The position numbers and the translations under genes are program-made. A stretch of DNA of 18,784 nt, taken from positions 1 through 18,784 of the forward strand of contig CAJZGQ010000008.1 in assembly GCA_916048115.1 (NCBI GenBank), given 5' to 3'. Shown in pieces: positions 1 to 8,017 of this stretch (position 1 is the first letter of the stretch; each line of letters opens with the position of its first letter). Source of the DNA: an uncultured Streptococcus sp. GTDB lineage: Bacteria > Bacillota > Bacilli > Lactobacillales > Streptococcaceae. The notes under the pieces were generated by a model. The model ran no database searches, was not told the DNA's origin, and saw only the letters and a list, made by a program, of their open reading frames with translations.

Positions 1-673
1 CTGGTCAAAAAGAGGCCTAAGAGAATATCCTTTTGCTGAATGGACATGAGCAACTGCCAACTGGATTTTTGTTCTTCTTTTGGAATGGGCTCATAGTCTT
101 CCTCGATGCCCCAAAAGGTTAAAAGGGAGACTAGAAATAAGAAAAAGCCAACCAAGAGAAAGACATTGCGCATTCCCAGATTTTCAGCAATGAGTCCCCC
201 AATCAAAGGCCCCATCAAGGTTCCAGCTACGACACCGGTCGACAAGGTCCCTAGGGCATAGCCTGATTGGTCCTTTGATACTTGACTGGCAATCAAGGCT
301 GTACTATTGGGGACAAAGCCTGAAAAGACACCGTTGAGAAAGCGCAAAACCAAGAGCCAAAAGACGGATGGCACAAAGGCGATCCCTCCCATGGTCAGGG
401 TCATAGCAATAGAAGCCCTGAGCATCATGGGTTTTCGACCATAGCGGTCGGCCAGGCTCCCCCAGATAGGAGACATGATCGCAGAGGTTACAGAAGAACT
501 CGCGACGGCAATCCCTGCATAAAAAGGAACAGCCTTGCCCGTAACGCCCAACTCTTCTACAAATAGGGCCATAAACGGCACAACTAACGAAAGGCTAGCT
601 CCGATGAAAAAGCACCCGATCCAGGCAATATATAGATTTTTACGCCAATTGATTTCTCTTGTGATAAAATCAT
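1..673 (-). CDS. pmrA: PmrA-like MFS multidrug efflux transporter, 5' part, apparent frameshift at start
   Basis: Major facilitator superfamily drug:H+ antiporter of the inner membrane; the window holds roughly the first 220 codons and the gene runs off the left edge. The frame beginning ITREINWRKNL matches the remembered pneumococcal PmrA N-terminus. It shows several hydrophobic helices and MFS motif A (GSLADRYGRK) after helix 2, then GTLSTGVVAGTL in the helix 5 region. It follows coaE, and an ATGA at 673-670 would overlap the coaE stop, as expected for a coupled start. However, that ATG is not in the frame of the conserved protein. One more T in the TTTT run (666-669) would give MIFITREINW. 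The conserved frame has an upstream stop (TAG at 683-681) and no ATG, GTG or TTG until a GTG at 581. So either one T is missing or translation starts unusually. Family call is sure; functionality is uncertain. Confidence 0.8.
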
Positions 674-1266
674 CTTCTTTCTAATTGTTTTAGGGCTGCA
701 TCTAATTGGGCATAGAGAGCAGTTAGATCGCCATTATTGTCTAAGACCAGATCTGCATGGGCTCTTTTTTCATCTAGCGGCATTTGAGCAACGATGCGCT
801 CTTTAGCCTGCAGTTCTGATAAGTGGTTGCGTTCCATCAGGCGCTTGAGCTGGGTTTCTTTTGAGACAGCTACCAACCATACAGCCTCAAACCACCCTTC
901 ATAGTGCTGCTCGATCAAGAGGGGAATATCCATAAAAAAGAGACCGGATTGAGCAGCTTGTCTGTCTCTCGCATCTGCCAAAGCCTCACGAATGAGCTGG
1001 CCTTGGACGCGATTGGACCAGTCTCGTTCACTAGGATTTGAAAAAATCCGTTGACCTAGAGCGACGCGATCCAGTTCTCCACTTTCTGTGAGTATCCCCT
1101 TCCCAAAATGGTCTACTAGGACACGGTAAAGGGCCCCTCCTGGAACTTGCAAGTCATGGACCACTCGATCAGCATCAATGACAGGATAACCTTTTTCTTT
1201 CAAATAGGAGGTGACAGTGGACTTTCCTGAAGCAATCCCTCCTGTTAATCCGATGATTCTCGTCAT
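670..1266 (-). CDS. coaE: Dephospho-CoA kinase
   Basis: Catalyses the last step of coenzyme A synthesis, ATP-dependent 3'-phosphorylation of dephospho-CoA, in the cytoplasm. The 198-residue protein has the family's usual length. It carries the P-loop GGIASGKS at residues 9-16, the DADR motif at 31-34 that binds substrate, and the lid region around residues 140-160 (LKRLMERN). The ATG follows the mutM stop without a gap (TAGATG), so mutM and coaE are translationally coupled. Its TGA stop overlaps an ATG for the following pmrA reading frame. This mutM-coaE-pmrA order is the one known from pneumococcus. No independent promoter is visible. Confidence 0.96.
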   Translation of the reverse strand: MTRIIGLTGGIASGKSTVTSYLKEKGYPVIDADRVVHDLQVPGGALYRVLVDHFGKGILTESGELDRVALGQRIFSNPSERDWSNRVQGQLIREALADARDRQAAQSGLFFMDIPLLIEQHYEGWFEAVWLVAVSKETQLKRLMERNHLSELQAKERIVAQMPLDEKRAHADLVLDNNGDLTALYAQLDAALKQLERR

Positions 1267-2091
1267 CTAGTTCTCCTTTTGACAGTGCGGGCAAAAATGG
1301 GTTCCGCGTCCCCCCAGCTGGATTTTCTCAATCGGTGTCCCGCAGCGCAAACACGGCTGACCTGTCTTTCCATAGACCTGGTGTTCCTCCTGCATGGTAC
1401 CATCCTCTCCAAAAGCATTGCTGTAAGAGCGAATAGTGGAGCCACCTTTTTCGACAGCCTGAGCTAATACGGCGATTGTTTCCTTTCGGATGGCTTTGGC
1501 TTCTCTAGCAGTCAAGCTTTGACCCAAACGAGCTGGGTGAACCTTGGCTCGATAAAGGACCTCATCTACATAGATATTGCCCAGACCAGCCACTAATTTT
1601 TGGTCTAAAAGAGCTGATTTAATGGGTTTCTTTGATTTTTTAAGAGCTGCTTGGAAGGCTGGTTCTTTAAAATCCGCTTCTGTTGGCTCTGGACCAATTT
1701 TTTTCGCCAAAAAATAGCTGTCTATAAACTCAGGCACTAAAACTTCCATGGTCCCAAACTTGCGGACATCTTCATAGACCAGGGTGCTGCCATCAGTAAA
1801 ATAAAAGAAGACATGGGCGTGCTTGCGAAGAGGAACCACGTCTGGATAAAAGAAATACTTGCCTTCCATCCGCAAATGCGAGATCAAAACCAAATCCGTC
1901 AAATAAAACAAGAGGTATTTCCCGCGGCGCCCCATGGCCCGAATTTCTTGACCTGGGAGATCTTGACGAAAAGCATCCAGATCCGTCTGAATCATCTTAG
2001 GATACTTTACTTCCACTGATTGGATGGTCTTCCCAAGAATTAATTTCTCAAGACCTCGTCGAACGTTCTCTACTTCTGGTAATTCAGGCAT
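1267..2091 (-). CDS. mutM: Formamidopyrimidine-DNA glycosylase (Fpg/MutM)
   Basis: Base-excision repair glycosylase and AP lyase that removes 8-oxoguanine and formamidopyrimidines. I place the start at the ATG at 2091, giving 274 residues, because mature Fpg begins PELPE: Pro2 is the Schiff-base nucleophile and Glu3 the acid. An AAAGGAG ribosome site lies just upstream. An in-frame ATG further upstream (2172) would overlap era and add a non-conserved extension. Lys58 is the conserved beta-hairpin lysine. The C-terminal zinc finger is complete: Cys247, Cys250, Cys267, Cys270. The stop abuts the coaE start. It lies in the ybeY-dgkA-era-mutM-coaE operon; a weak hairpin between era and mutM could tune read-through. 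Confidence 0.96.
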   Translation of the reverse strand: MPELPEVENVRRGLEKLILGKTIQSVEVKYPKMIQTDLDAFRQDLPGQEIRAMGRRGKYLLFYLTDLVLISHLRMEGKYFFYPDVVPLRKHAHVFFYFTDGSTLVYEDVRKFGTMEVLVPEFIDSYFLAKKIGPEPTEADFKEPAFQAALKKSKKPIKSALLDQKLVAGLGNIYVDEVLYRAKVHPARLGQSLTAREAKAIRKETIAVLAQAVEKGGSTIRSYSNAFGEDGTMQEEHQVYGKTGQPCLRCGTPIEKIQLGGRGTHFCPHCQKEN

Positions 2092-2109
2092 AGAACTCCT
2101 TTCAAAAAC

Positions 2110-2139
2110 AAGAAGCAGGCCTTCTGCCCACCTCTTCTT
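2110..2139 (-). terminator. Weak bulged hairpin between era and mutM
   Basis: On the minus strand AAGAAG (2139-2134) and GCAG (2127-2124) can pair with CTGCTTCTT (2118-2110), leaving a six-base bulge. GTTTTTG follows. This resembles an inefficient intrinsic terminator overlapping the era stop codon. It may only lower downstream expression, since mutM and coaE have no other visible promoter. The bulge makes the call uncertain. Confidence 0.3.
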
Positions 2140-3037
2140 AATATTCTTTTTCGTTGTATCCGAAATCGGCAAGATCCAATTTCTTATCCCGCCAATTTTT
2201 CTTGACCTTGACCCAAGTTTCTAGGAAGACCTTGTCCCCTAGCATCAGCTCGATATCCTTACGCGCAAGGGTTCCGATCTTCTTGAGCATGGCGCCACCT
2301 TTTCCGATGACAATCCCTTTTTGGCTATCACGTTCCACCATGATGGTCGCACGGATATGAACCTTATCTGTTTCTTCATCCCGCTTCATGGAATCCACTA
2401 CTACTGCAACAGAGTGGGGAATTTCTTCTCGTGTCAAGTGCAAGACCTTTTCACGGATCATTTCAGAGACCAAGAAACGCTCTGGATGGTCAGTAATCTG
2501 ATCTGCTGGGAAATATTGGAAACCTTCTTCTAAGTTTTCGCTCAAAATGTCAATCAAACGCGAAACATTGTTTCCTTGAAGGGCTGAAATCGGCACAATT
2601 TCCTTGAAATCCATCTGACTACGGAAGTCATCGATTTGCGCCAAGAGTTGGTCAGGGTGGACCTTGTCAATCTTATTGACCACAAGGATGACGGGCACTT
2701 TAGCTGCTTTAAGGCGTTCGATGATCATATCATCACCCTTGCCACGCGCTTCATCTGCTGGCACCATAAAGAGTACGGTATCGACTTCCCGAAGGGTACT
2801 ATAGGCTGACTCCACCATGAAGTCTCCAAGTGCGGTCTTGGGTTTGTGAATCCCTGGGGTATCGATAAAGACGATCTGTTCCTTATCGGTCGTGTAGATT
2901 CCCATAATCTTATTGCGCGTTGTTTGCGCTTTGTCACTCATGATGGCAATTTTTTGCCCCATGACGTGGTTCAAAAATGTTGACTTCCCAACATTGGGAC
3001 GTCCTAATATGGCTACAAAGCCTGATTTAAATGTCAT
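2138..3037 (-). CDS. era: GTPase Era
   Basis: Essential Ras-like GTPase that binds the 3' end of 16S rRNA and assists 30S subunit maturation. The 299 residues match the family length. The GTPase domain shows G1 GRPNVGKS (12-19), the switch I region around TTRNK, G3 DTPG (59-62) and G4 NKID (121-124), with SAL as G5. The C-terminal KH domain contains the RNA-binding loop [11 protein letters not shown], and the protein ends [19 protein letters not shown], typical of Era. It lies 29 bases after dgkA in the ybeY-dgkA-era cluster, where YbeY and Era both act on 16S rRNA 3'-end processing. Confidence 0.97.
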   Translation of the reverse strand: MTFKSGFVAILGRPNVGKSTFLNHVMGQKIAIMSDKAQTTRNKIMGIYTTDKEQIVFIDTPGIHKPKTALGDFMVESAYSTLREVDTVLFMVPADEARGKGDDMIIERLKAAKVPVILVVNKIDKVHPDQLLAQIDDFRSQMDFKEIVPISALQGNNVSRLIDILSENLEEGFQYFPADQITDHPERFLVSEMIREKVLHLTREEIPHSVAVVVDSMKRDEETDKVHIRATIMVERDSQKGIVIGKGGAMLKKIGTLARKDIELMLGDKVFLETWVKVKKNWRDKKLDLADFGYNEKEY

Positions 3038-3066
3038 AGTTTCCTTTCACGAGGGCATGCTCCCTC

Positions 3067-3465
3067 TTATCCAAATACCAAGGCCCAGAATTTGGGCACA
3101 AAAATGATCAATCCTGTCACCAAGGCAAAACCTGATACAACGAGGACCGCTCCAGCCGCCATGTCTTTGGCATTCTTTGCCAACATGGAGAAATGGTAGT
3201 TACTAGCTAGATCCACCACATTTTCAATGGCTGAATTCATAATTTCAAAAGCAATCACCAAAGTGATGCTGAGCAATAAAAAGAGCCATTCCGTCGCAGA
3301 AATCCTAAACACCAAACCAGCAAGCATTGCTACAAGGGCTGATAAGGCGTGCTTGCGCATATTGCGCTCTTCTTTGATCGATGTGAAAATTCCTGTTATC
3401 GCAAACTCCAGGCTTGAAGTGAAGTCTCGATTTTTCCATTTTCGCTTATTGTCTTGTGAGTCCAT
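3067..3465 (-). CDS. dgkA: Diacylglycerol/undecaprenol kinase (DgkA family)
   Basis: Small integral membrane kinase. In Gram-positive bacteria the family mainly phosphorylates undecaprenol, supplying lipid carrier for cell-wall synthesis; the streptococcal enzyme is linked to acid tolerance. The 132-residue protein has three predicted membrane segments (about 42-57, 59-76 and 103-125). It carries the catalytic NSAIE motif at 77-81 (Glu81) and KNAKD at 97-101. The start overlaps the last 20 bases of ybeY, so the two are translationally coupled. Conserved neighbour of ybeY and era in streptococci. Choice of lipid substrate is inferred from the family. Confidence 0.94.
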   Translation of the reverse strand: MDSQDNKRKWKNRDFTSSLEFAITGIFTSIKEERNMRKHALSALVAMLAGLVFRISATEWLFLLLSITLVIAFEIMNSAIENVVDLASNYHFSMLAKNAKDMAAGAVLVVSGFALVTGLIIFVPKFWALVFG

Positions 3466-3943
3466 AGGCTGTCAAAATCTCTTCCTGTAAGCCAAACATT
3501 TCCTTTTCTTCTTCTGGCGTATAGTGATCATAGCCATTGATGTGAAGAAAACCATGTACTGCCAAAAATCCCATTTCGCGCTCAAAGCTATGGCCATATT
3601 CTTCCGCTTGCTCCCGCGCCTTGTCAATTGAAATAAAGAGCTCACCAATATAGGTATCGAATTCCGCCATCATCTCTGCCAATTCTGGATTTTCTGCAAG
3701 GTCTTCCTCGTCAAAAGAAATCTCCATCTCTGGCTTGTATTCTAAACTGATGACATCTGTCGGACGATCCGTATCACGGTATTCAAGATTTAGTTCATGA
3801 CTGCGTTCATTGGTCACAAAAGTCACAGCCATTTCCTTGTCTTCTTTCCCAATTTTTTGAGCAGCAAATTCTAAAATTTCTTGCGTTTGTTTTAAAATTT
3901 CGTCAGAGACTTGACCAGTCTCATCTACCATTTCAATATACAT
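3446..3943 (-). CDS. ybeY: Endoribonuclease YbeY (rRNA maturation factor)
   Basis: Metal-dependent endoribonuclease in 16S rRNA 3'-end maturation and ribosome quality control. I choose the ATG at 3943 (165 residues, [11 protein letters not shown]) over a GTG nine bases upstream. GAGGTGA lies five bases before this ATG, and the sequence then matches remembered pneumococcal YbeY from its first residue. The metal site is intact in [11 protein letters not shown]: His130, His134 and His140. It is the first gene of the ybeY-dgkA-era-mutM-coaE-pmrA run. In many Firmicutes phoH lies directly upstream of ybeY; here about 11.5 kb separate them. Confidence 0.96.
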   Translation of the reverse strand: MYIEMVDETGQVSDEILKQTQEILEFAAQKIGKEDKEMAVTFVTNERSHELNLEYRDTDRPTDVISLEYKPEMEISFDEEDLAENPELAEMMAEFDTYIGELFISIDKAREQAEEYGHSFEREMGFLAVHGFLHINGYDHYTPEEEKEMFGLQEEILTAYGLTRQ

Positions 3944-3969
3944 CTGGATCACCTCACTATTATCACTTT

Positions 3970-3975
3970 ATTATA
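3970..3975 (-). promoter_or_regulatory. Extended -10 promoter of the ybeY operon
   Basis: On the minus strand TGATATAAT gives a perfect -10 TATAAT (3975-3970) with a TG extension, 27 bases before the ybeY ATG. The -35 region is poor (near AGTATA), as is common for extended -10 promoters. It sits directly behind the terminator of the exporter operon. Confidence 0.6.
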
Positions 3976-3979
3976 TCAC

Positions 3980-4015
3980 AAAAACCAGCCTATATACTAG
4001 ATACAGACTGGTTTT
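3980..4015 (-). terminator. Intrinsic terminator of the bmrCD-like operon
   Basis: Minus-strand AAAACCAG (4015-4008) pairs perfectly with CTGGTTTT (3988-3981), with a 19-base loop and a T run. It lies 25 bases after the stop of the second ABC gene and separates the exporter operon from the ybeY promoter. The A-rich left side could let it act in both directions. Confidence 0.8.
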
Positions 4016-4040
4016 CAATCTTTTTCTTTGCAGGACAATC

Positions 4041-5777
4041 TTACACCACTGTTTGCTGGATGGCATTCATCTGGGCATAGATCCCGCCTTGTGCGACTAG
4101 TTCCTCGTGTCTACCACGCTCCACAATGCGTCCTTCGGATAAGACTAAGATCTGATCCGCATCTTGGATAGTGGACAAGCGATGGGCAATGATAAAGGTG
4201 GTCCGGCCCTTTTGCAGGACTGCCATAGCCTTCTGGATGATTTCTTCTGTTTCCGTATCGATGTGAGAGGTTGCCTCATCCAAAATCAGAATTTGCGGAT
4301 TCATATAGAGCGTCCGCGCAAAGGAAATCAATTGGCGCTCACCACTTGAAAAGGCCGATCCTTTTTCTACGACTGGATGGTCAATTCCCTTTTCAAGGCG
4401 CTCTACAAAGGGCCAAGCTCCGACTTTTTTCAAGGCATCTTGGACCGCCTCCCGATCAATGTGATCCTGACTCATGGCCACATTACTAGCAATGGTCCCT
4501 GTAAATAGATAAGGATCCTGCAGAACAATCCCCATATGGCTTCGTAGGCTCTCACGAGAGACTTGGCGAATATCTTGACCATCGATCAAAATCGCTCCTT
4601 CTTGAGGATCATAAAAACGATAGAGCAGGTTCATAATCGAAGACTTACCCGATCCAGTATGGCCCACCAGAGCGATGGTTTGACCTGGACTAGCCTGAAA
4701 GGCAATATCCCGCAGAACTGGCTTGCCTTCTTCATAAGCAAATTGAACGTCGTCAAACACGACTTCTGCCTTTTCTATCTTCAGTTCCGATGCACCATCG
4801 GCCTCTAAGGGTTGGTCTAAGAAGGCAAGGACGCGGCTCCCCGTTTCTAAGGATCGGCGAATATTTGGGAATTGACGACTGAGATTGGCCATGAGATCAA
4901 ATAGATTAATGACATAGTTAATATTGATAAACAAGAAACCAGCCGTCACACCGATATTACCCTCTAGGAAAGAAATCCCAGCGATAGTCAAAATGCCTGC
5001 AATCACTAAAAACTTGAGCAATTCCGTCAAGGTCCAAGAAGCGATAGAATCGGCTAAGAGGATTCGATCATTGGCTCCTAACATCTTCTGAGTAGTGGCT
5101 TCAAACTCCTCTACCACACCAGGCTCTTGATGATAGAGTTGAATCATACTGGCACCATGCAAGAGTTCATTGACCTGGGTATTGACCTCGCTTCGCGCAT
5201 CAAAGAAATCCTTCATAGGCTGATCCGTCATGACCTTGTAGAGATACTGGATCCCATAAAAAATTGGAAAGACCAAACACAAGAGAAGGCCCATCATAGG
5301 ACTCAGATAAAAGAGAATTCCTAGAATAAAGAGGAAACGCACCAAGTAGATGACTAAAATCATACAAGAGTTATAAAACTGGGTCCGCAAGGTCTCCGTA
5401 TCATTGACAATTCTTGTCGCGATCTTCCCAGCCGGCTTATCATCAAAATAAGAAATAGGCAGTTCTTGCATGACTTGAAAGGCTTGGGCTCTCAGACTAG
5501 CGGTTACTTGATTACTTCCATGCAGTAAGATCCGATTGCCCATGTAGCTAATCAGCTGCCCCAGGCTCAAGACCAAGAGATAGAATCCTCCCATCTGAAG
5601 CAAGTCCCCTTGTCCGCCACCGTGGGTCAGTGCGGTCAGAGGCCCATCGATCATCTTTTGGAGAAGAAAGGGTGACAATTCAGAAAAAATGGTGGCTAGC
5701 AAGAGGCAAATAAAGCCAGCAAGAAAGACAGTTGGATAAAGCGTGATCCTCGATAATAATCGTTTCAATACTTTCAT
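4041..5777 (-). CDS. BmrD/YheH-like ABC exporter half-transporter (catalytic subunit)
   Basis: Membrane-plus-ATPase half-transporter, the second subunit of a heterodimeric multidrug exporter. The start at 5777 (578 residues, MKVLKRLLSR) is preferred because AGGAAGGAG lies just upstream in the end of bmrC and the ATG follows the bmrC TAA after one base. A six-helix exporter domain spans about 1-320. The nucleotide-binding domain has Walker A GHTGSGKS (372-379), Q-loop VLQDPYLF, Walker B ILILDE with catalytic Glu501, and switch His532. The signature is degenerate, FSSGE (476-480), instead of LSGGQ. Residues 412-434 and the C-terminal half strongly resemble remembered Bacillus subtilis YheH (BmrD). 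Multidrug function is inferred from that similarity and the paired gene. Confidence 0.9.
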   Translation of the reverse strand: MKVLKRLLSRITLYPTVFLAGFICLLLATIFSELSPFLLQKMIDGPLTALTHGGGQGDLLQMGGFYLLVLSLGQLISYMGNRILLHGSNQVTASLRAQAFQVMQELPISYFDDKPAGKIATRIVNDTETLRTQFYNSCMILVIYLVRFLFILGILFYLSPMMGLLLCLVFPIFYGIQYLYKVMTDQPMKDFFDARSEVNTQVNELLHGASMIQLYHQEPGVVEEFEATTQKMLGANDRILLADSIASWTLTELLKFLVIAGILTIAGISFLEGNIGVTAGFLFININYVINLFDLMANLSRQFPNIRRSLETGSRVLAFLDQPLEADGASELKIEKAEVVFDDVQFAYEEGKPVLRDIAFQASPGQTIALVGHTGSGKSSIMNLLYRFYDPQEGAILIDGQDIRQVSRESLRSHMGIVLQDPYLFTGTIASNVAMSQDHIDREAVQDALKKVGAWPFVERLEKGIDHPVVEKGSAFSSGERQLISFARTLYMNPQILILDEATSHIDTETEEIIQKAMAVLQKGRTTFIIAHRLSTIQDADQILVLSEGRIVERGRHEELVAQGGIYAQMNAIQQTVV

Positions 5778-5778
5778 C

Positions 5779-7503
5779 TTATTCTCCTTCCTGTTTTTGT
5801 TGCCGTTGGTATTGTTCATAATACCAGCCCTCTTGAGCTAATAAATCACTAGCCCTGCCTTCTTCTACAATCTGCCCTTGATCCAAGACGATGATCCAAT
5901 CCGCCTGATGAACTGCAGACAAGCGATGGGAAACAATGATGGTCGTCTTGTCTTTTCGTTCCTTTTGAATCGTGTCAATAATGGCCTGTTCAGTCTTCGC
6001 ATCCACTGCAGAAAGGGAATCATCTAACAGCAAGAGCTCAGCATCTCTTAAGAATGCACGCGCCAGGGAGATCCGTTGTTTTTGACCACCTGATACAGAG
6101 ACCCCTTTCTCACCGATCAGGGTGTCCATTCCATGAGACATCCGCTCGAGATCGTCCGCAAAAGCAGCTTGGGCTACTGCTTCCACCAAGTCTTCTTGGC
6201 TGGCTCCTTTTTTACCAAGCGCTATATTCTCACGGATAGACTTGGAGAATAAAATATGTTCTTGTGAAACATAACCAATTTTTTCTTCAATCGAGTGTCG
6301 CTGATAGTCGACGATCGGTTGCTGGTTGATCAAAAACTCTCCCTCACCAACTGGGTACTGCCGCAAGAATTGTCGAACAAGGGTAGTCTTTCCTGCACCG
6401 GTACGACCAACAATCCCAACCGTCTGTCCTTTCTGGATGGTCCAATCAATGCCTGACAGGCTCTTTCGCTCAGCACCAGGATAGCTGAAAGAATAGTCCT
6501 TAAACTGTACCAAATCAATCTGCTCTAAATAGTTAGGACCATCCGGCTCCAGATCATCCGTTTCATCAATCACTTCTTTTAATTTTTTATAGGACATTTG
6601 CCCTGTCTGGTAGACTAAGATCAGGTCCGCCATCATCCACATAGGCTCAATTAAAAAGACCAAATACAGCTGTAAAGCCAATAACTTGCCAAGACTCAAC
6701 TGCCCGCTTGCCAGGGACTGGCCTCCAAATAGCAGGAGCAAGATCGTCGAGAATCCAATAAACAACAGGGCTAAAGGTCCAAAAGAATACTGAATAGAGG
6801 CAATTTTATCCCCTGTTTTGGATAGACTGGCTGTTTTTTTCTTAAACTGTTTGACCTGCTGGTCCCGTCTACTATAGGCCCGCATGACACGGATCCCTTC
6901 GATGGACTCCAAGACTTCATCGTTCAACTGAGCGACCGCTTCCCGGTTTTGCTCAACATACTCCTCCTGCTTTCTACTCAAAAAATAGGTAGAGACAACG
7001 AGGAAGATCATGGGAATAAAGGAAATCAAGGTTAATTGCCAAGAAATGAAAAACATGGTCGGAATAATAAAGGCAAACAAGCCACCGCCAAACAGGAGCA
7101 CCATCATCCCGTAACCAGCCATATCGGCCATCCCATCCACATCTGTCGTAAAGCGCGTCAAGAGATCTCCTGAACGGAATTTCTCAAAAAAGGGACGCCG
7201 CATGGCTACTAGCTTACGAAAAGCTTGCTCCTGAAGGGTCGACTTAAAATGGATGGACGACTGAAAAAGGCGCAACTGCCAATAAAAAGCCGTCAAATAG
7301 TTAAGGATGGCCGATCCTACCAAGAGGACCATATCCCATACAAAGTTGGATTGTGTCAGCGTCTGCTGACTCAAATGATCCACTAAACGCTGGATAACTT
7401 GCGTCGGGATCAATAAGGTATAATCATAAAGAATCAGGACCACAGCAATGCTAATATAGCGCCACTTGCGCTCTCTGATATACTCCCAAATAGCTCTGAT
7501 CAT
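5779..7503 (-). CDS. BmrC/YheI-like ABC exporter half-transporter (degenerate-site subunit)
   Basis: First subunit of the heterodimeric exporter, 574 residues. The membrane domain spans about 1-310 (hydrophobic stretches near 15-35, 58-75, 130-175, 240-262 and 270-300). The nucleotide-binding domain has Walker A GRTGAGKT (366-373), Q-loop Gln414, a canonical signature VSGGQ (470-474) and switch His526. Walker B reads LLLLDD, so the catalytic glutamate is replaced by Asp495, as known for B. subtilis BmrC/YheI. The run DDSLSAVDAKTE and the C-terminal QYxRQQ also match YheI. GAGAAAAGGAG-like sequence precedes the ATG. Upstream lie a leader ORF and two terminators, so expression is probably controlled by attenuation. 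The partner begins one base after its stop. Confidence 0.91.
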   Translation of the reverse strand: MIRAIWEYIRERKWRYISIAVVLILYDYTLLIPTQVIQRLVDHLSQQTLTQSNFVWDMVLLVGSAILNYLTAFYWQLRLFQSSIHFKSTLQEQAFRKLVAMRRPFFEKFRSGDLLTRFTTDVDGMADMAGYGMMVLLFGGGLFAFIIPTMFFISWQLTLISFIPMIFLVVSTYFLSRKQEEYVEQNREAVAQLNDEVLESIEGIRVMRAYSRRDQQVKQFKKKTASLSKTGDKIASIQYSFGPLALLFIGFSTILLLLFGGQSLASGQLSLGKLLALQLYLVFLIEPMWMMADLILVYQTGQMSYKKLKEVIDETDDLEPDGPNYLEQIDLVQFKDYSFSYPGAERKSLSGIDWTIQKGQTVGIVGRTGAGKTTLVRQFLRQYPVGEGEFLINQQPIVDYQRHSIEEKIGYVSQEHILFSKSIRENIALGKKGASQEDLVEAVAQAAFADDLERMSHGMDTLIGEKGVSVSGGQKQRISLARAFLRDAELLLLDDSLSAVDAKTEQAIIDTIQKERKDKTTIIVSHRLSAVHQADWIIVLDQGQIVEEGRASDLLAQEGWYYEQYQRQQKQEGE

Positions 7504-7529
7504 ATATTCTCCTTTTCAAAACGGCACAG

Positions 7530-7575
7530 AAAAAACCCAAGAAGGAGCTGAGTATGTGCTCAGTCCACACTTGGG
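7530..7575 (-). terminator. Second leader terminator (T2) just before bmrC
   Basis: Minus-strand CCCAAG (7575-7570) pairs with CTTGGG (7541-7536), enclosing an inner hairpin CTGAG/CTCAG (7563-7559 with 7552-7548). TTTTTT follows immediately. It ends about 27 bases before the bmrC ATG, so it must be bypassed for exporter expression. Its arms are the same six bases as those of the upstream terminator. Confidence 0.75.
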
Positions 7576-7624
7576 CCTTCTGATGCCTCTCACCAATTCA
7601 GTTAAGGCAGGTAAAAATGCATAC

Positions 7625-7658
7625 AAAAAACCCAAGACAGACTCCTCCATCTTGGGTT
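7625..7658 (-). terminator. First leader terminator (T1) behind the leader ORF
   Basis: Minus-strand AACCCAAGA (7658-7650) pairs perfectly with TCTTGGGTT (7637-7629), with a 12-base loop and a six-base T run. The left arm begins 11 bases after the leader ORF stop codon, close enough for a ribosome paused at the end of the leader to cover it. Confidence 0.85.
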
Positions 7659-7669
7659 CCATTTATAGT

Positions 7670-7741
7670 TTACATCGAACTCAACTGAGATTGGAGAAGT
7701 TGTGTATTCAATTGTGTCATCAAAACATCTACTTTGTTCAT
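7670..7741 (-). CDS. 23-residue leader peptide upstream of the ABC exporter
   Basis: A short ORF reading MNKVDVLMTQLNTQLLQSQL then SSM, followed by TAA. AAAGGAG lies nine bases before the ATG and a good promoter lies just upstream, so it is very likely transcribed and translated. It is polar, Gln/Leu-rich, without signal peptide or membrane segment, so it is unlikely to be a secreted pheromone. It is the only ORF between the promoter and two terminators that precede bmrC. By analogy with the B. subtilis bmrB leader ORF, which controls bmrCD by ribosome-mediated transcription attenuation, I infer a regulatory cis-acting role. I recognise no sequence similarity to BmrB. It could also simply be a fortuitous ORF, but the ribosome site argues against that. 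Confidence 0.65.
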   Translation of the reverse strand: MNKVDVLMTQLNTQLLQSQLSSM

Positions 7742-7772
7742 GATGGTTTTCTCCTTTCTCTTTGTTGTTCTA

Positions 7773-7801
7773 ACTTTACCACGTATTTCCTTGCTTGTCA
7801 A
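7773..7801 (-). promoter_or_regulatory. Promoter of the leader-bmrC-bmrD operon
   Basis: On the minus strand a perfect -35 TTGACA (7801-7796) is followed after 17 bases by TAAAGT (7778-7773), four of six matches to TATAAT. The sequence upstream of -35 is rich in A and T runs. It lies about 32 bases before the leader ORF start. Confidence 0.75.
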
Positions 7802-7850
7802 CGTTTTTTTGAAAATTGTTGAAAAAAACAAAATTTTAAGATGGACTCGC

Positions 7851-7882
7851 AAAAAAAGAAGCCTAGATCTTTTCTAAGCTTC
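7851..7882 (-). terminator. Intrinsic terminator behind tRNA-Thr
   Basis: Minus-strand GAAGCTTAG (7882-7874) pairs with CTAGGCTTC (7866-7858), with one G-U pair and a seven-base loop, followed by seven T. It lies 12 bases after the tRNA 3' end. Confidence 0.85.
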
Positions 7883-7894
7883 TCTCTTCTGCTA

Positions 7895-7967
7895 TGCTAG
7901 TTGCCGGGATTGAACCGGCGACCTCATCCTTACCATGGATGCGCTCTACCGACTGAGCTAAACCAGC
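7895..7967 (-). tRNA. tRNA-Thr (anticodon GGU)
   Basis: The minus strand folds as a full cloverleaf. The acceptor GCTGGTT pairs with AACTAGC (one G-U). The D arm is GCTCAGTCGGTAGAGC and the anticodon stem CATCC/GGATG. The seven-base loop ATGGTAA puts GGT at positions 34-36, reading ACC/ACU threonine codons. The T arm is GCCGG TTCAATC CCGGC. The discriminator base is A and CCA is not encoded. A terminator follows directly. Confidence 0.95.
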
Positions 7968-8017
7968 AGTACCTATCTACTATATCATGGAGATAGGCCT
8001 TTTGTCAATATCCTGAC

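Noticed and set aside
7505..7660. T-box riboswitch in front of the exporter
   Set aside because: No T-box core (GGGTGGNACCGCG) and no specifier-loop structure could be found.
7670..7741. Leader peptide as a secreted peptide pheromone exported by the ABC pair
   Set aside because: No signal sequence, no double-glycine or Shp-like motif, and the transporter lacks a peptidase domain; the position before terminators fits a regulatory leader better.
7466..7822. 118-codon plus-strand frame across the exporter leader
   Set aside because: It is antisense to the promoter, leader ORF and terminators and has no family resemblance; it is open by chance.
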